The position numbers were made by a program, and so were the translations under genes. Below, one piece after another: positions 16,171 to 28,205 of a DNA stretch of 64,000 nt; position 1 is the first letter of the stretch; every line of letters starts with the position of its first letter. Source of the stretch: Chloroflexota bacterium (GTDB lineage Bacteria > Chloroflexota > Anaerolineae > Anaerolineales > UBA4823); contig JAKOUW010000120.1 of the NCBI GenBank assembly GCA_029782365.1, positions 62,001-126,000 on the forward strand, given 5' to 3'. The notes beneath the pieces are model-generated. The model was not told the DNA's origin. It did no database searches and saw nothing but the letters and a program-made list of their open reading frames with translations.

Positions 16171-17310
16171 TCAAATATTGCGTAAAATGTCCAGCGAATG
16201 GTTCGCAGCCCAGGTTGGGGCGTTGCCTGGCGGACCACCGTAGGGACGCGCATGATTTTGCTGGCCCTGCGGGGTAATGATGGTAATAAAGATATCTTGT
16301 TTTTCCCCTGCAGGGTATAGAAATACGCCAATCCCTACTTCTGCCCCTTTTTCCTGACGGAAAGTCTCAGTTGCCGTCTGCCGGTTTTCGGGAGGCGTCG
16401 ATAATATTTGCCCGCCTGTAAAGAGGTCCGGCGTATAGGCAGCCAGCCGGCGCAGGAGCTCGCCATTTAATCCATATTCGAGAGCCGCCAGGCGCCATCC
16501 CTGCAGTGCCAGAGTCTGTGCAACGCAGCCTTCCAATGTGTCGCTATCGACGCCATAGATTGCTTTTCCAAGCCGCTGGCGCACCAACAATTCCACCCCG
16601 GCAATCATCTGGTTGGCATCTTCTTGTGACGCCGCCTTAGCTGTAATGCGGACATCCACCTGCCCAGAGTGGGCGGCCAGCCCGACAGTGGGATTCGTAT
16701 ATTTCTCCAAATCGCCGACCAATTCATCAATGATCGATTCACCCATGCCTGAGGTGTGCAACACGCGCGCCTTTATTATGCTGTTTAGGTGAAAATGTGA
16801 GTGTAAATAAGGGATGACCGCATTTTGCACCAGGTATTCCATTTCACGCGGCACACCTGGCAAGGAGATAACCGCTTTGCCTTCTTTTTCAAAAATGAAC
16901 GAAGGAGCGGTGCCAACCGGATTCTCGACCGGGATTGCTCCTTTCGGAATATAAGCCTGGCGCTTGTTGTTGTCGGTTGGTTTGCGTCCAAAGCGTTCGA
17001 AACGCTTGACGATTTGCTCCCATAAATCAGACCTGTATTCTTGTTCAACACCCAGTGCCAGTGAAACTGCTTCGCGCGTAGGATCATCCACGGTTGGCCC
17101 CAGCCCACCCGTGGTGATGATAATATCAGCGCGGGCCAGCCCTTCCTGGATCGTCTGCGCGATGCGCCTGGCGTTGTCTCCGATGGTTGATTTCCGATAC
17201 AAATCAACGCCGATATCGCGCAAAGCGCGGGCGATAAATCGAGCGTTGGTGTCTGTGATTTCTCCTAGAAGAAGCTCAGTTCCAATCGAGATAATTTCTG
17301 CAGATGGCAT
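16171..17310 (-). CDS. cinA: CinA-family protein with degenerate C-terminal amidase domain
   Basis: A 379-residue CinA-type protein. The N-terminal MoCF/COG1058 domain is well kept (AEIISIGTELLLGEITDTN, ITTGGLGPTVDDPTREA, SLPGVPREM) and is linked to ADP-ribose pyrophosphatase activity. The C-terminal PncC-like domain, which deamidates NMN, is altered: the usual active-site ESCTGG aligns with EYGLNG, and the GIAGP-type segment is lost, so deamidase activity is unlikely. First gene of the run leading to the deaminase-CYTH fusion; a liv-operon terminator lies just upstream. Confidence 0.87.
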   Translation of the reverse strand: MPSAEIISIGTELLLGEITDTNARFIARALRDIGVDLYRKSTIGDNARRIAQTIQEGLARADIIITTGGLGPTVDDPTREAVSLALGVEQEYRSDLWEQIVKRFERFGRKPTDNNKRQAYIPKGAIPVENPVGTAPSFIFEKEGKAVISLPGVPREMEYLVQNAVIPYLHSHFHLNSIIKARVLHTSGMGESIIDELVGDLEKYTNPTVGLAAHSGQVDVRITAKAASQEDANQMIAGVELLVRQRLGKAIYGVDSDTLEGCVAQTLALQGWRLAALEYGLNGELLRRLAAYTPDLFTGGQILSTPPENRQTATETFRQEKGAEVGIGVFLYPAGEKQDIFITIITPQGQQNHARPYGGPPGNAPTWAANHSLDILRNI

Positions 17311-17324
17311 AGTGTCCTGAAATA

Positions 17325-17366
17325 AAAAGGGGTTCTGTAGGTAGTATAACCGACAGAACCCCTTTT
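17325..17366 (-). terminator. Terminator of the liv operon
   Basis: A perfect 14-bp inverted repeat (17325-17338 with 17353-17366) lies 22 bases after the livF stop and ends in four T on the minus strand. It separates the liv genes from cinA. Confidence 0.8.
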
Positions 17367-17388
17367 GGATACGTGTGATCTTGAAACC

Positions 17389-18096
17389 TTATTCAATACC
17401 CAGGTAGGATTTTTGCACCATTTCGTTGTTCTTCAAATTTGCGGCGGTATCGGTGAGAATAATCTCGCCGGTTTGAATGACATACCCGCGGTGAGCGATC
17501 GATAGAGCCATCAAAGCATTTTGCTCCACCAACAGAACTGTGGTACCTTCTTTGTTGATTTTTTCGATGGTATCGAAAATCAGTTCCACCAAGAGAGGAG
17601 AAAGACCCATGGATGGTTCGTCCAGCAATAAAATGCGTGGGCGAGCCATGAGCGCCCTGCCCATTGCCAGCATTTGCTGCTCCCCGCCGGAGAGTGTGCC
17701 GCCGGCCTGGCTGATACGCTCTTTCAGGCGGGGAAACAGGCTGAAAACCCATTCCAGGTCTTTCTTGATGCCGTCTCTGTCCTTCCGTTGGAAGGAACCC
17801 ATTTCCAGGTTTTCCAAAACAGTCATGCGCGGGAAAATCAGGCGCCCTTCCGGGCTTTGTGATACGCCCAATCCGACGATCTCGTGCGCCGGAACTTTTT
17901 CCAGAGCTTTGCCATTGAGTAAAACGGTGCCTTCTCGGGGCCGCAGAATTCCCTGGATTGTGCGCAATGTGGTGGTTTTTCCAGCGCCGTTCGAGCCGAT
18001 CAGGGTTACGATTTCGCCATCATTGACCACCATCGCAACCCCTTTCAGGGCATGAATATTTCCATAATACGTGTGAATGTTCTTCAATTCAAGCAT
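17389..18096 (-). CDS. livF: Branched-chain amino-acid ABC transporter, ATP-binding protein LivF
   Basis: A 235-residue ABC ATPase with Walker A (GSNGAGKTTTLRTI), signature LSGGEQQMLAMGRAL, Walker B (ILLLDEPSMGLSP) and the switch His region. Length and the LivF-specific stretch (SMGLSPLLVELIF) mark it as the LivF half of the heterodimeric ATPase pair powering high-affinity uptake of Leu, Ile, Val or related substrates. Last gene of the five-gene liv operon, 17 bases after livG. Confidence 0.93.
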   Translation of the reverse strand: MLELKNIHTYYGNIHALKGVAMVVNDGEIVTLIGSNGAGKTTTLRTIQGILRPREGTVLLNGKALEKVPAHEIVGLGVSQSPEGRLIFPRMTVLENLEMGSFQRKDRDGIKKDLEWVFSLFPRLKERISQAGGTLSGGEQQMLAMGRALMARPRILLLDEPSMGLSPLLVELIFDTIEKINKEGTTVLLVEQNALMALSIAHRGYVIQTGEIILTDTAANLKNNEMVQKSYLGIE

Positions 18097-18113
18097 AGCT
18101 GCTATCTCATCCT

Positions 18114-18896
18114 TTATTTGGTGGAGGCGGCGACGCCCTTGCCCAGGTAAGCCTCAATCACTTTAGGGTTGTGCTGCACTTCGGCAGGACTGCCCTCAGC
18201 GATCTTTTCGCCATGGTCAAGGACGGTGACACGATCTGATATACCCATCACCACCCGCATATGATGCTCGATCAGCAGGATGGTCAGCTTCAGTTCAGAG
18301 CGCAGCATTTTGATAAAAGCGGTCAGGTTGGCGGTTTCGTTTGGATTCATGCCTGCCGTCGGCTCATCCAACAAGAGAAGTTTCGGTTTAGAGGCCAAAG
18401 CGCGGGCAATTTCCAGGCGGCGCTGCAAGCCGTACGGCAGATTTTTTGCTGTAACATCCGCATCGGTTCGCTGTAGGCCAACAAATTCCAACAATTCCAA
18501 GGCATGCGCCCGGGCATTGGCTTCCTCTTTGCGTGTACCTGCGTCTCTCAGCACAACATTGAGCAAACCTGCTTTCATACGCACATGCTCACCAATCATG
18601 ATATTTTCGGCCGCTGTCATATTGCCAAACAAGCGAATATTTTGAAAGGTGCGGGTGATGCCCATCAAGGGTATCATGTGAGGACGTGTGCCGTCCAGGC
18701 GGCGATTATCGAAATACATTTCGCCGGCGCTGACAGGATAAATGGAAGTGATCAGGTTAAACAATGTTGTTTTTCCGGCACCGTTTGGGCCGATCAGGCC
18801 GGCGATCATACCTTCATCGATGACAAAATCAACACTGTTGACGGCAGTCAGGCCGCCAAAATTCTTTGTTACTTTGCGTGCTTCAAATAAACTCAT
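18114..18896 (-). CDS. livG: Branched-chain amino-acid ABC transporter, ATP-binding protein LivG
   Basis: A 260-residue ABC ATPase: Walker A ([14 protein letters not shown]), LivG-type Q-loop ([17 protein letters not shown]), signature [15 protein letters not shown], Walker B ([16 protein letters not shown]) and switch region ([15 protein letters not shown]). It pairs with LivF on the cytoplasmic face of LivH/LivM. It starts 9 bases after the livM stop. Confidence 0.94.
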   Translation of the reverse strand: MSLFEARKVTKNFGGLTAVNSVDFVIDEGMIAGLIGPNGAGKTTLFNLITSIYPVSAGEMYFDNRRLDGTRPHMIPLMGITRTFQNIRLFGNMTAAENIMIGEHVRMKAGLLNVVLRDAGTRKEEANARAHALELLEFVGLQRTDADVTAKNLPYGLQRRLEIARALASKPKLLLLDEPTAGMNPNETANLTAFIKMLRSELKLTILLIEHHMRVVMGISDRVTVLDHGEKIAEGSPAEVQHNPKVIEAYLGKGVAASTK

Positions 18897-18905
18897 GGTT
18901 ACCTC

Positions 18906-20465
18906 CTACGCCGCTGGCGCAGTGCTCTCGGCTTCGGCCGGCGGTTCGGGTTCATCTTCATGGAACTCACGCTTGCGTTGTTCACTGGGGATTAACCCCT
19001 CTGGGCGAACCGCCATCATGATTACCAGGGTGAGGCCAAACAAGAGAAAGCGATAGAGAATCGGATTTGCGTTCTGCGCCACGAAGGCTTGCAACCCGGG
19101 GTTCGATGCCAGTGCAGGCAGCAATGTTCTGTCCAGCAGGCCGCCGAGCAAGTCTTTGAGCGCCGGCAGGAAGAGACGATCAGCAGACATGATCACCAGA
19201 GCGCCAACGATGACGCCCATCACATTACCCAAACCGCCCAGGATCACCGAACACAGGATGATGATCGACACAGAGAAATCGAAGACGGAGGGGAAAATGC
19301 CGGTGATATACGAGGCATAAAATGCGCCTGCCAGTCCATAAAACATGGCAGCCATCATAAAGGCCAGCAGCTTGGTGCGGGTGATATCGATGCCCATCTG
19401 CGATGCGGCCAGCTCGTCTTCACGCATGGCCATCCATGCTCGACCTAAGCGGCTGTCACGCATACGGATGATCAGGAAGACCGAGAGCAAGATGATGGCG
19501 ATGATCAAGAAATACCAGGGGATCAAGTTGCTCGATTGGAATGTGCCGACGAAAGGCAGCCAGGGACGGCCGATCGGGTTGATGCCTTTTTCACCGGCTG
19601 TGACATCCACGTTATTGACGAGCGTTATACAGGCTGGCGCATTCGACCCCATAATCGCTGGTAAAATCACGCAGGTAATCGGCTCTTTAATCGTCACAGC
19701 GATCAGATTCCGAAAGAGCACCGGCATAATTTCGCCCAGGCCCAGGGTCACGATCGCCAGGTAATCGCCGCGCAACCGCAGAGTCGGCGTACCGACCAGC
19801 AAGCCCCATAAACTGGCGAAGGCCGCCGCGATCCAGATCACCAACCAAAAGTCCATATGGATATTGTGTTGGGGTGAAGAAAGGATGCCTGTGGTATACG
19901 CGCCAATGGCAAAGAACGACGCTGAGCCCAGGTCTAGCAAGCCGGCGAAGCCCACGGTGATGTTCAGGCCCAATGCCATGATCACGAACATCAAGGCAAA
20001 GATAATTTGCGCCGCCCAGCGCAGATTGGTTATCTGATCAAAGAAGGGGAAGACGATCACGAACAGTGCAATCACGATGATAACGCCCACTCTTTGCTGA
20101 GGCGCCGGCAGGGTAAAGATGAGTCCCAGGACAGAGGTTGTCAACAGGAGAAGTAATAATCCAGCTATATTTGCCGCCAGCACGACGTCAATGAACTCTA
20201 CATCCATTTTCGCTGCAGGGGCCAGAATATAATTTTGGAAGAAGCTGATTACTACCATTACCAGGCCGCTCACCAATGCGGGAAGCAGCAGCGCTCGGAT
20301 CGCTTCTTGCCGGGTTGCCGTTTTATACTTTGGACCAAGAGTCAGTCCCAAGATCAGGCCAGCAATAGCGCCCATCATGGCAACCGACCATCCGCCGAAC
20401 AGGCAGATGACCACACCGGCAACCAGGCCAATGTTGATAGCAGGTCGAATATTTGGCTTGTTCAT
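18906..20465 (-). CDS. livM: Branched-chain amino-acid ABC transporter permease LivM
   Basis: A 519-residue multi-spanning permease with the LivM core ([70 protein letters not shown]). It is longer than typical LivM: about 140 extra N-terminal residues add three to four membrane segments, and an extra extracytoplasmic loop lies around residues 265-300. The C terminus is a charged Glu/Pro-rich tail. It forms the transmembrane pore with LivH. Confidence 0.9.
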   Translation of the reverse strand: MNKPNIRPAINIGLVAGVVICLFGGWSVAMMGAIAGLILGLTLGPKYKTATRQEAIRALLLPALVSGLVMVVISFFQNYILAPAAKMDVEFIDVVLAANIAGLLLLLLTTSVLGLIFTLPAPQQRVGVIIVIALFVIVFPFFDQITNLRWAAQIIFALMFVIMALGLNITVGFAGLLDLGSASFFAIGAYTTGILSSPQHNIHMDFWLVIWIAAAFASLWGLLVGTPTLRLRGDYLAIVTLGLGEIMPVLFRNLIAVTIKEPITCVILPAIMGSNAPACITLVNNVDVTAGEKGINPIGRPWLPFVGTFQSSNLIPWYFLIIAIILLSVFLIIRMRDSRLGRAWMAMREDELAASQMGIDITRTKLLAFMMAAMFYGLAGAFYASYITGIFPSVFDFSVSIIILCSVILGGLGNVMGVIVGALVIMSADRLFLPALKDLLGGLLDRTLLPALASNPGLQAFVAQNANPILYRFLLFGLTLVIMMAVRPEGLIPSEQRKREFHEDEPEPPAEAESTAPAA

Positions 20466-20472
20466 ACGTACC

Positions 20473-21573
20473 TCATGCCTTCTGGCCAGTCGATTCGCCC
20501 AACAGGCCGTTCGGGCGGAAGAGTAAGATCAACACCAATGTGATGAAAACCCAGGCGTTGGTCCAACGGGCATTCAGATAGCCATCGCTGAACGAAGCCA
20601 ACATGCCGATCAGGTAACCACCTAACATAGCGCCAGTGATGTTACCAATGCCGCCCAAGACGGCTGCCGTAAACGCCTGTAAGCCTGCTCGGAAGCCCTG
20701 GAACCACCAGGCCGTGTTGAGGTAAAGGCCGGCCATTAATCCGGCTGCACCCGCCAGGCCTCCTCCAACGAGGAAGGTCAGCGTAATCACCCAATCGATA
20801 TCGATGCCCATCATCTTGGCGGCATCGCGGTTCTGGGCTGTGGCGCGCATAGCTTTGCCCATTTTGGTGCTCTGGACAAAATAGCGCAGGCCTGCCATCA
20901 TCGCCACAGCTAACAAAATCACCAATGCCTGTTTGATGGTGAATTGTAAACCGATCCCGCTGGAGGCAAATAAATTAACATTCCATCCTTGGGTCTTGAA
21001 AAGAACAGACAGCAGATCTGGAAATTCTTTTTGGGAGGCGCCGCCGGTTGTACCAAAGCGTGGCACCAGCCAGGACTGACCGGCCCAGATCAGGCCGATA
21101 TTTTCTACAATGAAAGACATACCAATTGCTGAAATCAAAGATGCCAGGCGGGGCGAATTACGCAAGCGCCGGTATGCCAGTCGTTCAATCGTTGCGTTCA
21201 GCGTTGCAGACACAGCAACTGCTACGACCAGGGCGATGACCAGCCCTATAATAATCAGGGTAGGGTTTTGCGTATCTAATGTGCCCGTAAGGGATAAAGT
21301 TGTCAGAGCCGTAAATGTGCCGATCATGTAAACATCGCCATGGGCAAAGTTCACCAGCTCAATGATGCCGTAAACCATTGTGTAACCGAGCGCGATGATG
21401 GCGATGATTGATCCGTTCGCCAGCCCGATCAAGAAAAATTGGACAACCTGCAAAGGATCGCCTGCAACCCGTTGAGCAATTGCCGGTATATCGAGACCGG
21501 CGATTGGCCCGATCATAAAAACAACATACAAAACCAAAATCAAGATCAAAATTCTTTGGATGGTTTTATTCAT
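20473..21573 (-). CDS. livH: Branched-chain amino-acid ABC transporter permease LivH
   Basis: A 366-residue permease with about eight membrane segments and LivH hallmarks: LIGLANGSIIAIIALGYTMVYGIIELVNFAHGD near the N terminus (shown in parts: GYTMVYGI, NFAHGD), RATAQNRDAAKMMGID for ATPase coupling, and LGGIGNITGAMLGGYLIG. It starts 134 bases after the substrate-binding gene, with a hairpin in between, and overlaps nothing downstream (7-base gap to livM). Confidence 0.92.
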   Translation of the reverse strand: MNKTIQRILILILVLYVVFMIGPIAGLDIPAIAQRVAGDPLQVVQFFLIGLANGSIIAIIALGYTMVYGIIELVNFAHGDVYMIGTFTALTTLSLTGTLDTQNPTLIIIGLVIALVVAVAVSATLNATIERLAYRRLRNSPRLASLISAIGMSFIVENIGLIWAGQSWLVPRFGTTGGASQKEFPDLLSVLFKTQGWNVNLFASSGIGLQFTIKQALVILLAVAMMAGLRYFVQSTKMGKAMRATAQNRDAAKMMGIDIDWVITLTFLVGGGLAGAAGLMAGLYLNTAWWFQGFRAGLQAFTAAVLGGIGNITGAMLGGYLIGMLASFSDGYLNARWTNAWVFITLVLILLFRPNGLLGESTGQKA

Positions 21574-21664
21574 TTATTCACCAGGACTTCTGCTTCAATA
21601 TATCCCTCGAGAGTGGGTTGTAGCGTTGCGAGGAGCCCCATCTCTACTCGCTATGAAATGGAGA

Positions 21665-21688
21665 AGGGGCAGCCCGCAGGCTGCCCCT
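21665..21688 (-). terminator. Intra-operon hairpin after the substrate-binding gene
   Basis: A 10-bp inverted repeat (21665-21674 with 21679-21688) with a 4-base loop sits 20 bases after the binding-protein stop. The following T tract is weak, so it may cause partial termination or protect the 3' end, raising binding-protein levels above the permeases. Confidence 0.65.
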
Positions 21689-21707
21689 CAAATTGGACTG
21701 CAACGAT

Positions 21708-22955
21708 TTACTTGAAGGTGCCTACTGCAACATAGGAACCGTTCTGGACCTGCCAAACGGTCATGTCGGTCAGGGTGGTGTCGCCATTGGCATCGAACGA
21801 CCAGGTGCCAAGAACGCCAGCGAAATCTTTGATGGCGAAGACTGCATCACGCACTGCCTTGCGGTCGGTTGGGTTACCGCCAGCGGCGCACACGTCTTCG
21901 ATCGCCTTCAAAACGGCATTCGCAGATTCGTACCCGTAAATAGCATAGGGTTCGGTCAGCTTGCCGTACTTGGCTTCGTAATCAGCCAGGAATTTCTTAC
22001 CAGCGTCATTGAGTTTGTCGAAAGGCAAACCGGCGACGGAAGCATAAGCGCCTTCGGAAACATCCTTGCCAGCGCCATCGATGAAGGCCTGGGTCTGGAT
22101 ACCATCAGGGCCCATGTATTTAACTTTGGTGTTGTCGCCCATCACCGCGACTTTGTCTTTGAGCAGTTGGGCAGCATTGTTGTCAACCACCATACCAACG
22201 AAAATGCCATCCGGGGCGCCGCCGTTGTTGCTGGTGGAAATCTTGGTCATCAAAGCCTGATAGTTTTGAGCCTTCGGGTCAATGCCTTCGTGGCCTACTA
22301 CGGTCATGCCAATTTCCTTGGCTGTCTTTTCGAACACATCAGCTACACCCTTGCCGTACAGTTCCTGGTCATCCAGGATGTAAACGGTCTTGGCGCCGAG
22401 ACTCTGCATAAAGCGGGCATCGACGGAACCCTGAACATCGTCGGCGGTCACAACGCGGGAGTAGTTGCGTACACCAGAGGGATAGTATTTATTAGGCTCA
22501 TCAGCCTCGCCTTTGCCGGGCTTGGTCAGGCCGGGATAGGTGTTGGCGGGGGAAACCATCACCAGGGGACCAGCCGCATTCAAGATCGGGATAGAAAGCT
22601 TGGCAGCGCCCGAGTTGAAGGTACCAATGTACGCTACAATCGACTTATCAGCAGCAGCTTTGTTGCCATTTTCGGTTTCAACCGCAGGATCCCATTTGCC
22701 GAGAGCCGCAGAGGCGTCATCCCAGGCTTCGTATGCGATGGTATATTTGCCGCCGCAGGCTTTACTCTGAGCCTGATCGAGGCGCAGCTTGATGGCATTG
22801 ACAATGGTTTGAGTTTGGGTCAGCGAAGCGCCAGTCATAGGAAGGCTGGATACGACCTTCAGAGTGCCGCCGCCGGTTGCGCCGCCGGCGCAGGCAGACA
22901 GCACCATGGCGATCACGACAATTAGAGTTGCGATTGAAAATAAGCGTTTGGACAT
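21708..22955 (-). CDS. Branched-chain amino-acid ABC transporter substrate-binding lipoprotein
   Basis: A 415-residue periplasmic-binding-protein type I (LivK/LivJ-like) lipoprotein with signal peptide and lipobox (VLSACAGG). It has family features such as SLPMTGASLTQTQTIVNA, GTFNSGAAKLSIPILNAAG and NYSRVVTADDVQGSVDARF. It binds a branched-chain or related amino acid outside the membrane and delivers it to LivHM. First structural gene of the operon, with GGAGAAAG just upstream of the ATG. An upstream mini-ORF ends 11 bases before this start. Confidence 0.92.
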   Translation of the reverse strand: MSKRLFSIATLIVVIAMVLSACAGGATGGGTLKVVSSLPMTGASLTQTQTIVNAIKLRLDQAQSKACGGKYTIAYEAWDDASAALGKWDPAVETENGNKAAADKSIVAYIGTFNSGAAKLSIPILNAAGPLVMVSPANTYPGLTKPGKGEADEPNKYYPSGVRNYSRVVTADDVQGSVDARFMQSLGAKTVYILDDQELYGKGVADVFEKTAKEIGMTVVGHEGIDPKAQNYQALMTKISTSNNGGAPDGIFVGMVVDNNAAQLLKDKVAVMGDNTKVKYMGPDGIQTQAFIDGAGKDVSEGAYASVAGLPFDKLNDAGKKFLADYEAKYGKLTEPYAIYGYESANAVLKAIEDVCAAGGNPTDRKAVRDAVFAIKDFAGVLGTWSFDANGDTTLTDMTVWQVQNGSYVAVGTFK

Positions 22956-22966
22956 TCTTCTTTCTC

Positions 22967-23035
22967 CTATTGAAATTTGAATTGGTTAGATTTTTTTCCC
23001 AGGATTGGGATCACTGGCAGGACAAAATTATTCAT
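22967..23035 (-). CDS. Possible Val/Leu/Ile-rich leader peptide of the liv operon
   Basis: A 22-codon frame starting ATG-AAT-AAT encodes a peptide whose residues 4-12 read FVLPVIPIL: six branched-chain residues of nine. It ends with TAG 11 bases before the substrate-binding start, close enough for translational coupling. A perfect AAGGAGGTG lies upstream (23057-23049); it is 15 bases from the ATG but 3 from an in-frame TTG at 23047. No terminator/antiterminator pair is seen, so the control mode, if any, is unclear. Confidence 0.45.
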   Translation of the reverse strand: MNNFVLPVIPILGKKSNQFKFQ

Positions 23036-23130
23036 CGTGCTGAGCAACCACCTCCTTTTCAACATCAACTCGTGTTTATCTTGGACCGATTAATTCTGAA
23101 ATATTTTGCCAGCAGTATTGTTTGAGCGGA

Positions 23131-23147
23131 TTGTCGAAAAACGACAA
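23131..23147. promoter_or_regulatory. Palindrome downstream of the liv promoter
   Basis: TTGTCG and CGACAA are separated by 5 bases. It lies about 24-40 bases downstream of the predicted -10, so it could be a repressor operator or a small 5'-UTR hairpin. Confidence 0.45.
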
Positions 23148-23170
23148 ATTTCATATGGAAAAGTTGCACT

Positions 23171-23199
23171 ATCTTACATGGTTTTAATCAGTTGGTCAA
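23171..23199 (-). promoter_or_regulatory. Predicted sigma-70 promoter of the liv operon
   Basis: TTGACC (23199-23194) and TAAGAT (23176-23171) are separated by 17 bases. This predicts a long untranslated leader of about 210 bases, which contains the palindrome and the Val/Leu/Ile-rich mini-ORF. Confidence 0.7.
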
Positions 23200-23250
23200 G
23201 ATAGTTTTTTAGTCTTCGGTATCACCCTTAAAGGGGATATTTGGGTGAGA

Positions 23251-23751
23251 TCAACGTCGCCGGCTATCGCTATATAGCAGTTCTTCACGGATTAATAAAT
23301 CGGTATTGCGCATTTTTAACGCCATATCTGCCGCCAAGTTCGACATAATTAAATATCCTAATTCGGGATAATTTTGGCATAAACCGAGAAGTTTGGCGCT
23401 TTCCAACATCAGCACTTTGGTATTTTTCTGGGCAGCTTTTGCAGTTGCTGACCGCACGCCTTTATCGACGAGCGCCATTTCTCCGAAGCTCTGCCCACGA
23501 GTTAACGTCGCGATCGTAGAAGAAGGCACCGGTCGATTGGGGTTCTTACTGACCAATGCCGGGTTGATTTGGATGACTACTTCGCCATGCACGATCACAT
23601 ACAACTCATCACTGCTGGCGCCTTCCGGAAAAATCACTTCGCCTGACTGAAAACTCTGCTCGCTGCACACGTTGGCAACCAGTTCCAACTGGGTGTTAGT
23701 TAATCCATAAAAAATGTCCGTCTGTTTCAAGATGGGCAAATAGGCGTGCAT
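23251..23751 (-). CDS. Cyclic-nucleotide-binding (Crp-like) domain protein without DNA-binding domain
   Basis: A 166-residue protein made of a single cNMP-binding domain: GEVIFPEGASSDELYVIVHGEVVI, then the phosphate-cassette-like GQSFGEMALVDKGVRSATAKA, and a C-terminal helix. There is no helix-turn-helix, unlike Crp/Fnr activators. The cassette keeps the Gly-Glu and the Arg-Ser-Ala-Thr elements, so nucleotide binding is plausible. It may act by protein contact, perhaps in signalling. It stands alone between the liv promoter and a secreted-protease-like gene. Confidence 0.85.
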   Translation of the reverse strand: MHAYLPILKQTDIFYGLTNTQLELVANVCSEQSFQSGEVIFPEGASSDELYVIVHGEVVIQINPALVSKNPNRPVPSSTIATLTRGQSFGEMALVDKGVRSATAKAAQKNTKVLMLESAKLLGLCQNYPELGYLIMSNLAADMALKMRNTDLLIREELLYSDSRRR

Positions 23752-23797
23752 GGCTCCTCCTCCTGGTATAACCCCGATGTTTCAAGGGAGTTGTGTT

Positions 23798-25171
23798 TTA
23801 GCGAGCCATCACTGCCATGTTACCCAGTGAAGACCAGGCATCTAAGAATCGTTCGACAGAAACCGTATAGGAAGAACCGCCATCGAGAATGGTTACAGAT
23901 GTTGAGGTGTAGCCATAAGCAATAACGGTATGTTCGAAGCGCGCCACCTGGCTGATGCCTGATGGCACCTGGTAAAACTCAGGCCCACCTGGGCTGACAT
24001 GTCCTGTCACCCAGACTTCCACAGGATTTCCGGAAGCGATTTCGGCGCGCAAATCATCATATGTCCAGCCGGCGCGGCCGTCGGCTTTGAGCCCGTAGGC
24101 TCTCAATAAGGCGGCGATTGGACCGGCGTGTATCCCATAAGGTCCAGGGGGAATACTGCCCCAGCCGCCGTACACGCTGCCCACGAAGCCTTTATCCGGG
24201 TTGTTGGAGGTGGGGAGTTGGTTGAAAAATGTTATCTCGTCTATATACGTGCCAAAATGCCTGGCCCAATCGACCGCCGAGCGCGACTCGCAGTCCAATG
24301 GCAGGGCTTGATTTTGACCACTCATGCCAGTCACGAAGGCGCTGTCTGGCAGGCTGGCTGGTGATGAGGTCGATGAAGCGGCTGGCAGCACATCGCCTGC
24401 CCAACCATGCAGGCACCACTTGACCAGTGTACCGGTATCGCCTGCGCCATTATCGGAAACCAATAACGAATATGTCCCTGCTGCTGGCGAGCCGTTAAAA
24501 GTATCCAACGAGCTGTACGGTGTAAAACTGCCGCCGATGGCGACGCCGATCATGGAGGATGATTGGCATTTATTATTGACTGATTGGCTAGCTTCAGAGG
24601 TGAAGATCGCTTGCATGTTAGCTAATGAACAGCGGATGCTGCCCTGTGGATTGAATGGAGACGGTTTCAAACCCTGACCACCTGGCCGGTCGAACAATGT
24701 GGCGTGGTTGACTGTGCTGCGCTGGTTGATCTCGCCAGCCAGGTCGCCGACCCAGGAATGCGTTATACGGACGAACACCTCCAATTTCTGGATAATTCCC
24801 CATTGGTCGAGGTTAATATCGCTGCGCACGCCCTCGCTGGTGTTATCGGGTATGCTGGCGCCAGGTGCACTGCATGCCAGGAATTCTTGTGCAGGCCGGG
24901 GCGTCGGCGTCATGGTGGGGGTGGGTGTCTGGGTCGGTGTTGATGTTTCGGTTGGTGTGGGCGTTTGTGTCGGTTGGCTGTACGCGAGCATGGGCAGATA
25001 AATCGTCAGGTTTGAAGTTGTTCGGCCTGCTTGGGCCGCCGCTGGGATTGCCGGGGTGTAGGTGCTGGTGGGGGAACTGGCCCCGGCTACCTTGGGGGTG
25101 GGTAACGCCAGACTTATGAAAATTAGCCCTATGGCCAATATGACTGCGAAATATAGTCCATAGCGTTTCAT
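23798..25171 (-). CDS. Secreted protein with P-domain and C39-like peptidase domain
   Basis: A 457-residue exported protein: N-terminal signal segment (YFAVILAIGLIFISLALP), a Thr/Pro-rich linker (about residues 65-95), a proprotein-convertase P-type jelly-roll (about 105-260, QKLEVFVRITHSWVGDLAGE, SLLVSDNGAGDTGTLVKW), then a papain-like C39 family 2 domain (about 280-457). The presumed catalytic Cys is in LPLDCESRSAVDW and His in FEHTVIAYGY. It may be a cell-surface or secreted cysteine peptidase; target unknown. Divergent from the membrane-protein gene at 25214. Confidence 0.83.
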   Translation of the reverse strand: MKRYGLYFAVILAIGLIFISLALPTPKVAGASSPTSTYTPAIPAAAQAGRTTSNLTIYLPMLAYSQPTQTPTPTETSTPTQTPTPTMTPTPRPAQEFLACSAPGASIPDNTSEGVRSDINLDQWGIIQKLEVFVRITHSWVGDLAGEINQRSTVNHATLFDRPGGQGLKPSPFNPQGSIRCSLANMQAIFTSEASQSVNNKCQSSSMIGVAIGGSFTPYSSLDTFNGSPAAGTYSLLVSDNGAGDTGTLVKWCLHGWAGDVLPAASSTSSPASLPDSAFVTGMSGQNQALPLDCESRSAVDWARHFGTYIDEITFFNQLPTSNNPDKGFVGSVYGGWGSIPPGPYGIHAGPIAALLRAYGLKADGRAGWTYDDLRAEIASGNPVEVWVTGHVSPGGPEFYQVPSGISQVARFEHTVIAYGYTSTSVTILDGGSSYTVSVERFLDAWSSLGNMAVMAR

Positions 25172-25213
25172 AATTCCGATTTTACCAGAAATGTCTGGTA
25201 CAATTTCCAGGTT

Positions 25214-28151
<2,938 letters not shown>

Positions 28152-28153
28152 AT

Positions 28154-28202
28154 ACCTGACCAGGCAGCCGCCCCGCCTGACGGGGCTGCCTGGTCAGGTT
28201 TT
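28154..28202. terminator. Strong terminator after gyrB
   Basis: A perfect 15-bp stem (28154-28168 with 28185-28199), further closed by GC pairs inside, is followed by TTTT on the plus strand. It lies between convergent gyrB and the YceI-like gene and may serve both. Confidence 0.9.
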
Positions 28203-28205
28203 GCT

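Noticed and set aside
21693..22925. Long plus-strand open frame (410 codons) opposite the liv substrate-binding gene
   Set aside because: It is fully antisense to a clearly homologous gene, has no ribosome site and no family resemblance; it reflects codon bias of the true gene.
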